Positions 19,788-29,375 of a DNA stretch of 64,000 nucleotides are shown one piece after another. The stretch lies in assembly GCA_963749905.1 (NCBI GenBank), contig CAVVOF010000004.1, positions 1 to 64,000 on the forward strand. The letters are read 5' to 3'. A program made the position numbers and the translations under genes. This DNA comes from UBA10649 sp963749905. Its GTDB lineage: Bacteria > Actinomycetota > Actinomycetes > S36-B12. How positions within the stretch are numbered: position 1 is the first letter of the stretch; each line of letters begins with the position of its first letter. The notes beneath the pieces were generated by a model. The model was not told where the DNA came from. It saw only the letters and a program-made list of their open reading frames with translations, and did not search any database.

Positions 19788-21323
19788 GTGACCTCCGCGC
19801 GCCGCCCCCTCGCGATCGCCCTGTCCGCGCTCGTCGTGGCCGTCGGCGGGCTGGCTCCAGCGGCCGCGACCGCGCCGGCGGAGCCGTCGCTGGCGCGGGC
19901 GGCGACCGAGCCGCCACCTGCCCTGGCTCCGTTCTACGCGCAGAGTCTCGAGTGGCGTCCCTGCGATGCCGCGAAAGAGTGCGCGTGGCTGACGGTGCCC
20001 CGGGATTACTCGGCCCCGCAGGACGCCACCATCCAGATCCGGGTGTCCCGCATGCCGGCCGCCGGCGGACCGGCCGTGCGCGTGGGCTCCCTCGTGGTCA
20101 ACCCCGGTGGACCCGGTGCCTCCGGCCTCGACTTCGCTGCTGTCGTGTCCGGACTCCTGGGGGCCGAGGTGGCGGCGGTCTATGACGTGGTCGGCTTCGA
20201 CCCGCGGGGCGTGGGTCAGTCCGCGCCGATCACCTGCCTCACCGGCCGGCAGACCACCCGTTGGCTGCGTACGGACCTGAGCCCGGATTCGGCGGCCGAG
20301 CGACGCCAGATCATGTCGCGCTCGCGGGAGATCGCTCGGGGCTGCCTCCAGCGCACCCCTGAGATGGCCCGCCACGTCGGCACGGGCGAGACCGTCCAGG
20401 ACCTCGACATCCTGCGGGCAGCGCTCGGCAGCGAGCGCCTCAATCTGCTCGGCTACTCGTACGGCACCTACCTCGGCACGCTGTACGCCGAGCGGTTCCC
20501 GGAGGCCGTCGGACGCTTCGTCCTCGACGGCGCCGTCGATCCATCCCTGGACGTGATGGAGATCTCCGAGGGCCAGTCGGCGGGCTTCCAGCGGGCGATG
20601 ACGCGGTTCGCCCAGGACTGCGCCCCCCGGCCCACCTGCGCGTGGCGCGGCTCGGCGGCCAAGGTGCTGGCCGGTATCAACCGGCTGACTGCACGCCTTG
20701 AGCGCAATCCGCTGCCCACGGACAGCGGCCTGCCGCTCGTGCAGGCCGAGGCGGTCACGGCGATGTTCTTCTCGATGTACACGCCGCTGCTGTGGCCCGC
20801 ACTGCGGGGCGCCCTGGCCCAGGCGGAGCGCGGCGACGGCCTGGCCCTGCAGCAGCTGGCCGACTACGCGGCCGACCGGACCGGGCCGAATCGCTACGCG
20901 TCGAACATGGCGTCCGCCTTCACCGCGATCTCCTGCTGGGACTCCCCCGCACCGCCTCGCAGCCCGGGCCTGACTGCGGCAGCGAGGTCGTGGGCGCGGG
21001 ACGCGAAGGTGCCCGTCATGGCCGAGACGATGTCGTGGGGCAACGCGCCGTGCTCAGTGTGGTTCGGCCACTCCGGGCGAGTGCCCGCGCCGGCCCGGAC
21101 CACCACGACGTCGCCGATCCTCGTCGTCGGCACGACATATGACCCGGCCACGCCGTACTCCTGGGCCACCGCGCTGCACGACCAGTTGCCCACGTCCGGG
21201 CTGCTCACCTTCCGAGGGGACGGCCACACCGCGTTCGGCAATGGGTCCCGGTGCATCGACGCCGCCGTCAACGGCTACCTGCTGACGGGCGTGCTGCCCA
21301 CGGCGGGCACCGTCTGCCGGTAG
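19788..21323 (+). CDS. Secreted alpha/beta hydrolase, tripeptidyl aminopeptidase-like (S33)
   Basis: 511 residues with a Sec signal peptide (LAIALSALVVAVGGLAPAAA, cleavage near residue 30). LEWRPCD, VNPGGPGASG and LGYSYGTYLGTLYAERFPE (nucleophile Ser) identify the S33 SlpD/SlpE/Tap family; a TAP-like C-terminal domain holds GTTYDPATPYSWA with the Asp and GDGHTAF with the His. Removes N-terminal tri- or dipeptides outside the cell. GTG at 19788 is exactly 12 nt after TAGCGT (19776-19781) with no ribosome binding site, hence probably leaderless. Confidence 0.93.
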   Translation: MTSARRPLAIALSALVVAVGGLAPAAATAPAEPSLARAATEPPPALAPFYAQSLEWRPCDAAKECAWLTVPRDYSAPQDATIQIRVSRMPAAGGPAVRVGSLVVNPGGPGASGLDFAAVVSGLLGAEVAAVYDVVGFDPRGVGQSAPITCLTGRQTTRWLRTDLSPDSAAERRQIMSRSREIARGCLQRTPEMARHVGTGETVQDLDILRAALGSERLNLLGYSYGTYLGTLYAERFPEAVGRFVLDGAVDPSLDVMEISEGQSAGFQRAMTRFAQDCAPRPTCAWRGSAAKVLAGINRLTARLERNPLPTDSGLPLVQAEAVTAMFFSMYTPLLWPALRGALAQAERGDGLALQQLADYAADRTGPNRYASNMASAFTAISCWDSPAPPRSPGLTAAARSWARDAKVPVMAETMSWGNAPCSVWFGHSGRVPAPARTTTTSPILVVGTTYDPATPYSWATALHDQLPTSGLLTFRGDGHTAFGNGSRCIDAAVNGYLLTGVLPTAGTVCR

Positions 21324-21412
21324 CGACGCAGGCACAGGCGAACCCCGCCCAGGAATCGGGTGGGGGGCGCCCCGGAGTACTAGGAACTCAGGGGTAGCGC
21401 CGATTCCGGGAC

Positions 21413-21431
21413 GGGGTCGCAAAACGACCCC
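21413..21431. terminator. Bidirectional hairpin between convergent genes
   Basis: GGGGTCG-CAAAA-CGACCCC, a 7-bp perfect stem, 90 bp downstream of both the peptidase stop (21323) and the PAC2 stop (21522). T-runs are absent on both sides. Confidence 0.55.
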
Positions 21432-21521
21432 ACCACCGGTTCCTCACGATCACCTCACGGAACGATCACAGTTGGCTGCCGTCGGCAAAGCCCGCGCCGC
21501 GGGACCCGCGAGCCGAGGAGG

Positions 21522-22454
21522 TCAGTCGGACTTGTCCTTCTCCTCGTCCGGGATGTCCAGGCTCGACAGGAACTGCTCGACCTGGGCCGCGATCTCGTCG
21601 CCGGTGGGCATCTGTCCGTCGGCGAGGTCCGCGAGCCCGCCCGCGGCACCTGAGGTGATGGCCGACATCTGGTCGTACTGCAGCTCGAGGGCTGCCACCA
21701 CGCCGGCGAACTCGTCGTTCCCCTGCAGCTGCTCCGCCACCTCGGCATCCGCGCGCAGGGCACCCTCCTCGAGCCCACCGGTCGGCAGCATCAGCCCGGT
21801 TGCCGCCGCCACCCCGGCCAGCAGGGTCATCGCGGCGCGCGGGAACTCGAACTGGACCAGGTAGTGCGGCACCTGGGCGGTGACGCCCATCGACGGGATG
21901 CCCCGCTCACCGAGGTGCAGCTCGAGCATGGCCCCGACGTGTCCCGGCACCTCGATCTCGCCGAGCACCGACACGTGGCCAGCCACCAGATCGGGCTCGC
22001 TGCCGTGCACGGTGACGCCCAGCGGACGGGTGTGCGGGATCGGCCAGGGGATGGACGACATCCCGACGGCCAGTCGGACGCCGAGCGCGTCCACGATGCC
22101 GTCGACGGCTGCCACGAAGCGCAGCCATTGGTAGTCGGGCTCCGGGCCGCTCAGCAGCAGGAACTGCTGCCCTGTCGGGTCAGTCACCTCGTGCAGGGCG
22201 ACCTCGGGGATCTCCATCGAGGCGAAGTGGTCCACGACGTACGTCATCCGCGGCCGCCGGGCCCGGTAGTCGATGAGCTCGTCGGAGTCGAAGGTCGCGA
22301 GCAGCTGGTGGCTGCAAGTGGCCAGGATGTGCTCGGCCGACAGTCGCACTCCTGCTCCGGCATCCACGAAGCCGCTGAACGCATGGAGCAGGATCGGTCG
22401 CTCGTCCGCGGACACCTCACGGTGCCACGTGATCAGTTCCTCGGGCGCACGCAT
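21522..22454 (-). CDS. PAC2 family protein
   Basis: 310 residues. LLHAFSGFVDAGAGVRL near the N-terminus, LLLSGPEPDYQW and GMSSIPWPIPHTRP mark the PAC2 (proteasome assembly chaperone-like) family. Actinobacterial members are conserved with no established role. The C-terminal tail is acidic and Lys-rich (LDIPDEEKDKSD). ATG at 22454 follows GGAGG with 6-nt spacing. Cytosolic. Confidence 0.9.
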   Translation of the reverse strand: MRAPEELITWHREVSADERPILLHAFSGFVDAGAGVRLSAEHILATCSHQLLATFDSDELIDYRARRPRMTYVVDHFASMEIPEVALHEVTDPTGQQFLLLSGPEPDYQWLRFVAAVDGIVDALGVRLAVGMSSIPWPIPHTRPLGVTVHGSEPDLVAGHVSVLGEIEVPGHVGAMLELHLGERGIPSMGVTAQVPHYLVQFEFPRAAMTLLAGVAAATGLMLPTGGLEEGALRADAEVAEQLQGNDEFAGVVAALELQYDQMSAITSGAAGGLADLADGQMPTGDEIAAQVEQFLSSLDIPDEEKDKSD

Positions 22455-22536
22455 CACTTACCTCCGCCTCCACGATCCCATACGGATTGCGAGTGGCGGT
22501 AACTCGCGGAGTCCGCGTTCGCGGACGGCGAAGAGG

Positions 22537-23019
22537 TCAGGAGTCGGTGGGCTCCGTCTTCGGCGCCGCCTTGGCGCGCTTGCGGGTCGCCGGCTTGGGA
22601 GACGGCTCCGCTGCCGCCTCGCTCGACCCCTCGACCGCGTCGGCAGTGGCCGCCTCCGCATCCGCCGCCGCCGCCTCGGCGGCCTCCCCGACGACCTCGG
22701 CGACGTCCTGGGCGGTCTGGCCGGTGCGGTCAGCGAGCTCGTCAGCGGCGCGACTCGTCGCATCAGCAGCCTCGGCCGCGGTGGACCCGACGGTCGCGGC
22801 AGCATCCGCTACCTTCTGCGCGGCCGAGTCGGCGACGCTCGAGACGGTCTTGGCCGCCCCCGAGACCGCGCCGGCTGCAGAGTCCGCTGCCGTCGACACC
22901 GACTGTGCCCACAGGTCCGCAGTCGAGCCCACACCGTCAGCTGCGCCACGACGCCGCCACGCGATCACCCCAGCCGCGGCGCCTGCCGCTGCCGCCACGA
23001 TGAGCAATGCCTTCTTCAT
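22537..23019 (-). CDS. Ala-rich helical protein with one membrane segment
   Basis: 160 residues. After MKKALLIVAAAAGAAAGVIAWRRRG, a single membrane anchor, come about 90 residues of Ala/Asp/Glu/Thr/Val-rich sequence (TAADSAAGAVSGAA, ADSAAQKVADAAATV, AADATSRAADEL) in an 11-residue-like amphipathic pattern resembling LEA or apolipoprotein repeats, then a Lys/Arg/Pro-rich tail (KPATRKRAKAAPK). Common in actinobacteria as an uncharacterised protein. ATG at 23019 follows GGGAGG. Confidence 0.75.
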   Translation of the reverse strand: MKKALLIVAAAAGAAAGVIAWRRRGAADGVGSTADLWAQSVSTAADSAAGAVSGAAKTVSSVADSAAQKVADAAATVGSTAAEAADATSRAADELADRTGQTAQDVAEVVGEAAEAAAADAEAATADAVEGSSEAAAEPSPKPATRKRAKAAPKTEPTDS

Positions 23020-23102
23020 GCTGCCTCCCGGTTCGGACACGAAACTAACACCACCACTGGGTGCGAGGCTCGGGATGGCGCAACTCCCGTTCCAGGACCC
23101 GG

Positions 23103-24281
23103 TCAGCCCCGCCGGGAGGACTTCTGCGCCTCCTTGAGGAAGGACAGGAACTTCGCGGACACCTCCGGGCCGGAGAGGAACTGGTCGCGCTGCGGCGTGT
23201 CAAGAGTCAGCGCGTACTCGCACACGCGGGACCACGCCACGCCGACGGCCTTGGTCAGGGCGCCGGCGACGGTCGCGGAGACGGCCGAGCCGGCCACCGC
23301 CCCGCCGGGCACGAACTTGAGCAGGGAGGTGACGGCGTATCGCCCGGCCATCGTCGCCCCGCCGGTCAGCAGCACCGACCCGGCGGTGGCCAGCGTCCGC
23401 GAACGGCTCGGGGGCAGGCCGTAGGCGGCCGTGATCCGAGCGATCATCGTCACCTGGTTGGGGACGAGCAGGGCCGCGTCAGCGAACGGAATCGGGGTTG
23501 CCCCGACGCCAGCGGCGACCACGACGGCCTGGTTGATGATCGCCGCCACGGCTTTTTTCTTTCTCCCCACGTCCAGCACTTGCGCCGCGGTCAGGGCGGC
23601 CTCGGCCGTTTCCGGCACGACGAGGTAGGTGTCGTCCAGCAGTTCCTGCAGGCCGAAGACCGGGCTGCTGGTGAAGTCGTCCACGAGCGCGTTGGTGAGC
23701 ACGACGCGGCCGTTCGGACGCAGGGGCAGCCCCAGACCCTCGATGTACTCGGCGAACTCCACCGCCTCGGGATGGGGCCGGCCATCGCGGGTGGGCACCT
23801 GGGTCATCACCACGATCACCGGCAGGCCGAGGGCGGTCAGCTCGCGCACGAACTGCTCCTGCGCCCGCTCGAAGCGTCGGTCCGACCAGCGCACCAGGTA
23901 CCAGGCGGCGTGGATCTGCTGGTCGAAGGTGCGGCCCCGGTTCTCCTCGATCACCCGGCGCAGGCCCGTGACGATGGCGTCGCCGGCCGTGCCCGTCTCG
24001 AAGCCCTCGGAGTCGTACACCCCGAGGAAGCCGTCCGGGTGCCGGTAGTAGACCAGGCCCTTCGTCACCGGACTCCCGACCCCGGTGCGCGCGACGTCCT
24101 GGCCGAAGATGGCGTTCACGAGGGTCGACTTGCCGACCCCGGTCTTGCCGAAGACCGCGAGATTGAAGCAGCCGAGGGTCAGGAACGCCTCCGAGAGGCG
24201 CTGCTCGAACATTCCTTCGAGCTGCGGACGGGACAGGTCCGGGACCCGGCCGCCGGCCCCCGCAGTCGGATCCACCGTCAC
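23103..24281 (-). CDS. Membrane-associated GTPase with DUF697-like C-terminus
   Basis: 392 residues. GKTGVGKST (G1) near residue 45, a DSEGF G3 variant (usual DTPG/DTAG), VVMTQ in place of NKxD, then a C-terminal region of hydrophobic helices (KAVAAIINQAVVVAAGVGATPIPFADAALLVPNQVTMIARI). The latter, with GATPIPFAD, is the DUF697 signature and suggests membrane binding. Family members include YcjF-like and dynamin-related small GTPases; cellular role unknown. GTG at 24281 is 12 nt after TAGCGT (24293-24288, minus strand): leaderless. Divergent from the transglycosylase. Confidence 0.85.
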   Translation of the reverse strand: MTVDPTAGAGGRVPDLSRPQLEGMFEQRLSEAFLTLGCFNLAVFGKTGVGKSTLVNAIFGQDVARTGVGSPVTKGLVYYRHPDGFLGVYDSEGFETGTAGDAIVTGLRRVIEENRGRTFDQQIHAAWYLVRWSDRRFERAQEQFVRELTALGLPVIVVMTQVPTRDGRPHPEAVEFAEYIEGLGLPLRPNGRVVLTNALVDDFTSSPVFGLQELLDDTYLVVPETAEAALTAAQVLDVGRKKKAVAAIINQAVVVAAGVGATPIPFADAALLVPNQVTMIARITAAYGLPPSRSRTLATAGSVLLTGGATMAGRYAVTSLLKFVPGGAVAGSAVSATVAGALTKAVGVAWSRVCEYALTLDTPQRDQFLSGPEVSAKFLSFLKEAQKSSRRG

Positions 24282-24346
24282 ACCGCCACGCTACGCGTGG
24301 GGCCGGGGTTGGACAAACACCATGGGGCAGCAGTTACCGTGGGGTC

Positions 24347-24958
24347 ATGGCCACGCCGCGCACCGATCAGCGTCGCCGGGTGCGCAGGCGCTCCCGGCTG
24401 CGCGCCGTCGTCGCCCTCGTCCTGATCGCCGCCCTCGCCGGGTCGGCTCTCGTCGGCGGCTGGATGGCGCTGACCAGCAGCCCGGCCCAGCGGCTGCTCC
24501 AGGACCCGACGGTGGTACCCGAGGAGCTGCGGCCGGTCCTGATCAAGGCGGCGGAACGATGCGACGCGGTTCCCGTCGAGGTGCTGGCGGCGCAGATCGC
24601 GGCGGAGAGCCGGTGGGATCCGAAGGCCGTGTCACCGGCCGGTGCCAGGGGCATCGCGCAGTTCATGCCGGCCACCTGGGACCAGTACGGCATCGACGCC
24701 GACAAGGACGGCAGCGCGGACATCTGGAACCCGGTGGACGCGATCCACTCGGCGGCCGCCCTCAACTGCATCAACCGCAAGCTGGTGCGCGGCGCCTCTG
24801 GCGATCGACTCATCAACACGCTCGCGGCGTACAACGCGGGTTACGGCGCGGTGCTGAAGTACGACGGGCTGCCGCCGTTCCCCGAGACCGAGACCTACGT
24901 GGCCCGGATCCTCGAGTACGCGAAGGCGATCAGGATCCCGGCAACGACGGAGGCATGA
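24347..24958 (+). CDS. Lytic transglycosylase (SLT domain)
   Basis: 203 residues, anchored by an N-terminal membrane segment (LRAVVALVLIAALAGSALVGGWMAL). The SLT fold covers about residues 65-190: VLAAQIAAESRWDPKAVS with the catalytic Glu, GARGIAQFMPATW, and LAAYNAGYGAV. It cleaves peptidoglycan glycan strands outside the cell. ATG at 24347 is 12 nt after TACCGT (24335-24340), so leaderless. Its 3' end overlaps the convergent Abhydrolase_9 gene by 29 nt. Confidence 0.93.
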   Translation: MATPRTDQRRRVRRRSRLRAVVALVLIAALAGSALVGGWMALTSSPAQRLLQDPTVVPEELRPVLIKAAERCDAVPVEVLAAQIAAESRWDPKAVSPAGARGIAQFMPATWDQYGIDADKDGSADIWNPVDAIHSAAALNCINRKLVRGASGDRLINTLAAYNAGYGAVLKYDGLPPFPETETYVARILEYAKAIRIPATTEA

Positions 24959-27050
24959 CCTCCGGGACTTCCTTCGTGATCGCTCCGGGAGGAGGCGCCC
25001 CGAAGACCTGGCGCAGCACCGCGTCGGCCTGCATCTCGTTGCCGCTGCTGACGCCCCAGTTCTTGAACTCGCGCATCAGCGCCTCGCGCGCTCGGGCCAC
25101 CTGCTCCGACACGACGCGCTTCTGCGCCCAGGTGAGCTCCCGCTCACGAAGCGCCCGCTCGATGTCCAGCAGCTGGTCGGCCGTGACCGGAAGGTCGTAG
25201 GCGGCCGAGACGAAGCGGGCGATGTCCTCGCGGTAGTCGTGGCCGCGCCTCCCGAATGTGCCGGGCACCACCTGCATGGCATTCACGAGGTCGACGCCGG
25301 TGAGCACGAAGCTGACCCCCGGATGCCACACCGTCGACTTCGGCACCCCCGGCGGCCGCGTCTGCGGCGGCCCGAGCCACCACGGCCGGCGCAGCAGGAT
25401 GTTGGTGCCGAACTTGGGAATCGGGTCGTCGTAGTGGCTGATGAGGACGTGCCGCACCGACTCGCGCCGCTCGGGCTGCAGGCTGAGGTACTCCCCGAAG
25501 TTGTCCACCTCGAGCAGCTTCCCCAGCGGGTCGACCTTGTCCGGATTGATCCGCCAGGCCTTGGCGAACTGCGTCGCCGACGGCGTACCGAGGAAGATCG
25601 ACGAGTGCACGAAGTCGCGGTCCATGGCCTCGACGGTGCGGTGCCGCCATACGTCCTGCATCGTCTGCGCGCCCAGGCTCTCGCCGAACAGCACGAAGCG
25701 AGGCCGCTTGTCGGCCGGCATCCCGCGCAGGTAGCCGGTCAACGCGTGCATGAGGTCACGGTTCTGCTCGACGGCAATGCCGGTACGCGTCAGCGACATC
25801 GACGACGGCAGCATCGAGTACTGCATCGTGGCGATCGCGCAGTCGCCCTTCGTCATGTACTCGAGCGCCTCGGCCATCACGTAGTTGATGTAGCCGGAGC
25901 CGGTGGGTGACGCGAAGCACAGCACCTTCCGCTCGAAGGCTCCGGTCCGGACCAGCTCGTCCATGACCAGGTCGACGCGGTCCTCGAGCTCGGCGGCGGA
26001 GTCCAGCCCGACGAAGATGCGGATCGGGTCGGCCACGGCGGGCTCCCCCATGACCTCCTCGATCTCGTCTCGGGACAGCACCATGTTCACGAAGCGCCGC
26101 CCCTCGCGGGACAGCGTGTCGAACGGCACCAGGCTCTCGGGACTGCCCGACACCATCTCGGACTGCGCGGGCAGGTCGTAGGCCGGCTCGACGGCCGCGC
26201 CGCCCTGCTCGACCCGTCGCACCACGTACTCGTAGCCGCCCAGCAGGCTGCCGCCGAGGACCCCGAGCGCCACCAGGTGGCCGACCGGGTTCGAGACCAC
26301 GTCGTAGCGGGGCGCGAATCGGGTGATCCCGTGGGCGACGCCGTGGGCGAGGGCCCGCTCCCCCGTCTGCAGGGCGATGACGCCGACGCCGACGCCGACC
26401 GCGATCCCCGCCGACCTGGCGATGGACACCTGCTCGATGGTGGTGTCCCCCATCTGCGCCGCTCTGCGGTGCACGCGGTGGATGTGCCATGCCGAGGCGG
26501 CGACACCCAGGGGTAGCGCGACCGGGATCCGGGTGATCCATCGGCGCTCCGCGTTCTGCTCGACCGCGAGCTCCGAGGCGCCCATCAGGGCCGATGCCGA
26601 GGCGCCGAGCGCTGCGACGCGTGCGGTCCGATTGGCCGCGATGCGCACGATGCCACGGCGCAGGCGCTCGTCCTCGCGCGGCGGCAGTGCCCGCGACAGT
26701 CCCTCGGCCACCGCGCCGATGATCGCGTTGCTGCCCACGGTGAAGGCCAACCGGGCCGAGGCCGAGGCGGCGTCGGTCCGGCGACCGGTCAGCCGCCGTG
26801 CGATGGACTCGATCGCGCTCTGCGCCACCGTGACGGCGGACAGCGTGGTGGCTGCGATGACGCCGGTGGCGATGGCCTGGTCGATGGTCCGGCGCGGCTG
26901 CAGTCCCGGTTCGAAGGACGGCCCGACCGAGGTGGCCGCCGCGAACAGCGCGATCCGCTCGGTGAGGGTGCGGTCCGGTCCGAACGAGCCGAGCAGCCGA
27001 TCGGCGCCTCGGGTGACGGGAGACGAGGTTTCGGGCAGGGGTTCCACCAT
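24930..27050 (-). CDS. Membrane-anchored alpha/beta hydrolase, Abhydrolase_9 family (copy 2)
   Basis: 706 residues, same architecture as 4113-6083: an N-terminal half with several hydrophobic helices and a C-terminal hydrolase with FGESLGAQ. Shared blocks include IFVGLD, FASPTGSGYINYV, SHYDDPIPKFG, and HDYRxD. It is about 50 residues longer at the C-terminus, with a charged helix (ELTWAQKRVVSEQVARARE). ATG at 27050 follows AGGA with 8-nt spacing. Thioesterase and L,D-transpeptidase genes lie upstream on the same strand with small gaps. Function unproven. Confidence 0.88.
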   Translation of the reverse strand: MVEPLPETSSPVTRGADRLLGSFGPDRTLTERIALFAAATSVGPSFEPGLQPRRTIDQAIATGVIAATTLSAVTVAQSAIESIARRLTGRRTDAASASARLAFTVGSNAIIGAVAEGLSRALPPREDERLRRGIVRIAANRTARVAALGASASALMGASELAVEQNAERRWITRIPVALPLGVAASAWHIHRVHRRAAQMGDTTIEQVSIARSAGIAVGVGVGVIALQTGERALAHGVAHGITRFAPRYDVVSNPVGHLVALGVLGGSLLGGYEYVVRRVEQGGAAVEPAYDLPAQSEMVSGSPESLVPFDTLSREGRRFVNMVLSRDEIEEVMGEPAVADPIRIFVGLDSAAELEDRVDLVMDELVRTGAFERKVLCFASPTGSGYINYVMAEALEYMTKGDCAIATMQYSMLPSSMSLTRTGIAVEQNRDLMHALTGYLRGMPADKRPRFVLFGESLGAQTMQDVWRHRTVEAMDRDFVHSSIFLGTPSATQFAKAWRINPDKVDPLGKLLEVDNFGEYLSLQPERRESVRHVLISHYDDPIPKFGTNILLRRPWWLGPPQTRPPGVPKSTVWHPGVSFVLTGVDLVNAMQVVPGTFGRRGHDYREDIARFVSAAYDLPVTADQLLDIERALRERELTWAQKRVVSEQVARAREALMREFKNWGVSSGNEMQADAVLRQVFGAPPPGAITKEVPEVMPPSLPGS

Positions 27051-27092
27051 GGCGGCATCCTGTCAGACCAGCAGCCGGCGGGCAGCCTCGTG

Positions 27093-27911
27093 TCAGCCCA
27101 CCACGATGGTCTGCAGGTTGTCGACGGCGAGCCGGCCGTCGACGGTCCAGAGTCGGCGATGCTCACTCGCGTAGCCCTCCCGCGCTGCGCTGACGAAGCC
27201 GTCGTGCAGGAGCGGCTCTCCCGGCGGCAGCGTCCGCGGATCGACGAGCAGGTTCGCAGTGAAGTTGACCGTGCCGAGCGGCGTGAAATCCGCCAGCGGC
27301 ACGAGCGTGACCGAGTACCAGGCGTCCATGAGCGCCAGCAGGGAGACGTCGGACCACGCCGGCGGCTCCCGGAAGCCGATCCAGCCGAGCGTCGCGGCCG
27401 GCCCGCCCTCGAGTGGATGACCGGCGATCAGCCGGTAGGCCAGGTGGCGGGTGAAGACGGGGAAGGGCGGCGCGGTGTCCACAACGGGTACGTCGTCGGG
27501 CCTGGGCGCCCGGGGCGGCGTGAGCGCGCCCCACGCGGACTCGTCGCGGTCGGCTGCGCCGCGCCTCGCGGCGCCGGTGATGACGACGCCGGAGGCCACC
27601 GGCGCGCCCGCCGCCGTGGTGACCGTGGCCGACCACGTCGACATCCCCGAGCCGATCCGGACCGGTCGCACCTGGACGCGATGCGCCCCGACGAGGGCGG
27701 GCGCGGAGATCTGCAGGCTGATGGTGCGGGCCGTCCGCGCGGCGTCGGGCTCCGTCAGCGTCACCGCTCGGACGATCGCCCCCACGGAGAGGCCGCCCCA
27801 CGCGCCGCGGCCCTGCTGCCAGCCGTCCGGGACCTCCCAGGCGAACTCGGCCACCTCGTCGCCGGGAGCGCTCCTCGCCGCCAGCGCGGTCGCTGAGTCG
27901 AACGCGGTCAT
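27093..27911 (-). CDS. TesB-like acyl-CoA thioesterase family protein
   Basis: 272 residues forming two hot-dog halves. GRGAWGGLSVGAIVRAV early in the protein and LMDAWYSVTLV, LGTVNFTANLLVDP late are the thioesterase-like signature; LLHDGFVSAAREGYASEHRRLW is the second-half core. Likely hydrolyses acyl-CoA; chain length unknown. ATG at 27911 follows CAGGA; an upstream in-frame ATG at 27965 is poorer and would overlap the L,D-transpeptidase gene. Same strand as its neighbours with 21-42 nt gaps. Confidence 0.88.
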   Translation of the reverse strand: MTAFDSATALAARSAPGDEVAEFAWEVPDGWQQGRGAWGGLSVGAIVRAVTLTEPDAARTARTISLQISAPALVGAHRVQVRPVRIGSGMSTWSATVTTAAGAPVASGVVITGAARRGAADRDESAWGALTPPRAPRPDDVPVVDTAPPFPVFTRHLAYRLIAGHPLEGGPAATLGWIGFREPPAWSDVSLLALMDAWYSVTLVPLADFTPLGTVNFTANLLVDPRTLPPGEPLLHDGFVSAAREGYASEHRRLWTVDGRLAVDNLQTIVVG

Positions 27912-27933
27912 GCCGCGATCCTGCCAGAGCGGA

Positions 27934-29322
27934 TCAGGCGCTGGCCTCGGCCTTGATGGGCCCATCGGTCGAGGCGGAGTCGGTCGAGTCGACCAGGCCG
28001 CCGCTGCCGAGCGCGGACTTCTTCAGCCACTGCTCCCACGGGATGTTCCACAGGCCGCCGGGGCCGTTCCACGACTGGACGGTGGTGCCGCCGGTCCGGT
28101 CGTACACGACGACGTCACCGGGGATCGTCTTGTCGTAGATCCACTTGGCGTCCGCCTCGTACATGTTCGTGCAGCCGTGCGAGCCGTTGTAGCGACCGAT
28201 CCGGCCGTACGCCCAGGTGGCGGTGTGGATGAACTCGCCCGTCGGGGTGAGGCGGGTGTTCCACGGCGCGTCGAGGCTGTACTCCTCCTCGGGCCCGAGA
28301 CCCAGGGACTGGCTGGTGTAGGTCTTGTCGGCTTCCTTGAGGGTGCTGATGACCTTCACGCCGTTGCGGGTCTCCCACTCGTCCTTGCCGAGGGACACCG
28401 GGAAGGTCTTGACCTTCTTGCCGTCGATGTAGACCTTCATCTGCACGGCCTCGCCGTCGACCTTCGCCACCAGGCGGCGGGCCGTCTTGAACGTCCACGT
28501 CTTGGCGAGGTCCTTCTTGCCGACGACGAACTTCCCGCCGGACCGGCCCAGGACGGCGCGGTCCATCGTGGACGTGATCATGATGGTGGACCGGCCGGGC
28601 CAGTACTTGATCGGCCGGAAGATGGCCTCGCGATCGCTGATCCAGCCCCACGCGCCCTTGACCTTCTTGACCTTGCCGTCCTCTCGGATCGCCTTGACCA
28701 GCAGGTGCGACTCGACGGCTCGCTTGTCCGAGATCGGCTTGGCGAAGGTCAGCTTGGGCAGGGTGCCGACGCCCAGCTTGGTGCGGGTGCCGTCGACGCC
28801 GAGGCTGTTGCTCGCGGCGTTGAAGCTGACGTCGGTCCACACGTACGGCTTGGGCAGCTTCTTCGGCTTGTCGGGATCCTCACCCACCGGGATCTTGGGG
28901 ACGCCGGTATCGGTGGCGCTGGCGGGGCCGGCACCGACGGCATTGACGGCGCGGAGCGCGATCGTGTACTTGGTGCCGTTGCTGAGATTCGTGAGGGTGC
29001 AGACGCCGGTGGTGCCGACGCAGGGCCACCAGTCCTCGCCCTCGTTCACGGTCACGTCATAGCTGGTGACGGGTGCGCCGCCATCGCTCGACGGCGCCGA
29101 GTAGCGGACCTGGAGCTGCCCGCTCGCCGTGCCGGCGACGACCTTGCTGATCGTCGGCGCCGAGGGCACCACGACCTGTGACACGGGTGCGGCGGAACTG
29201 GACGCGGGAGCGCTCGGCGAGGGGGAGTTCTCGGCCCCCGCCGACGTCGCCACCACGAGGGATGACGCGAGGACTCCGGACGTGGCCACGAGGGCGAGGA
29301 CGACTCGGCGTGCCTGGGACAT
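27934..29322 (-). CDS. Secreted L,D-transpeptidase with fibronectin type III domain
   Basis: 462 residues: Sec signal peptide (VVLALVATSGVLASSLVVATSAGA), a Ser/Pro/Ala linker, one Fn3 domain (APTISKVVAG to SATDTGV, about residues 55-140), an Ig-like region and a C-terminal YkuD domain with catalytic SHGCTNMYEAD. It forms 3-3 peptidoglycan cross-links. Fn3 in place of a cell-wall anchor is unusual but seen in actinobacteria. ATG at 29322 sits 12 nt after a TATCCT -10 (29334-29329, minus strand): leaderless; GTG at 29340 is the alternative. Divergent from the sugar porter. Confidence 0.92.
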   Translation of the reverse strand: MSQARRVVLALVATSGVLASSLVVATSAGAENSPSPSAPASSSAAPVSQVVVPSAPTISKVVAGTASGQLQVRYSAPSSDGGAPVTSYDVTVNEGEDWWPCVGTTGVCTLTNLSNGTKYTIALRAVNAVGAGPASATDTGVPKIPVGEDPDKPKKLPKPYVWTDVSFNAASNSLGVDGTRTKLGVGTLPKLTFAKPISDKRAVESHLLVKAIREDGKVKKVKGAWGWISDREAIFRPIKYWPGRSTIMITSTMDRAVLGRSGGKFVVGKKDLAKTWTFKTARRLVAKVDGEAVQMKVYIDGKKVKTFPVSLGKDEWETRNGVKVISTLKEADKTYTSQSLGLGPEEEYSLDAPWNTRLTPTGEFIHTATWAYGRIGRYNGSHGCTNMYEADAKWIYDKTIPGDVVVYDRTGGTTVQSWNGPGGLWNIPWEQWLKKSALGSGGLVDSTDSASTDGPIKAEASA

Positions 29323-29375
29323 CCCACAAGGATAAAGCACGTTTTCACATGCGCCCGACCGCTACCGTCTGCCCC

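Noticed and set aside
19321..19917. Protein frames in the 19.3-19.8 kb gap
   Set aside because: Arg/Ser/Pro-rich, no start signals, crossed by the terminator hairpin; better explained as ncRNA.
23545..23562. Poly-A slippery site in the GTPase gene
   Set aside because: In-frame reading is AAG AAA AAA GCC; the heptamer is not in the X XXY YYZ phase and no alternative frame continues usefully.
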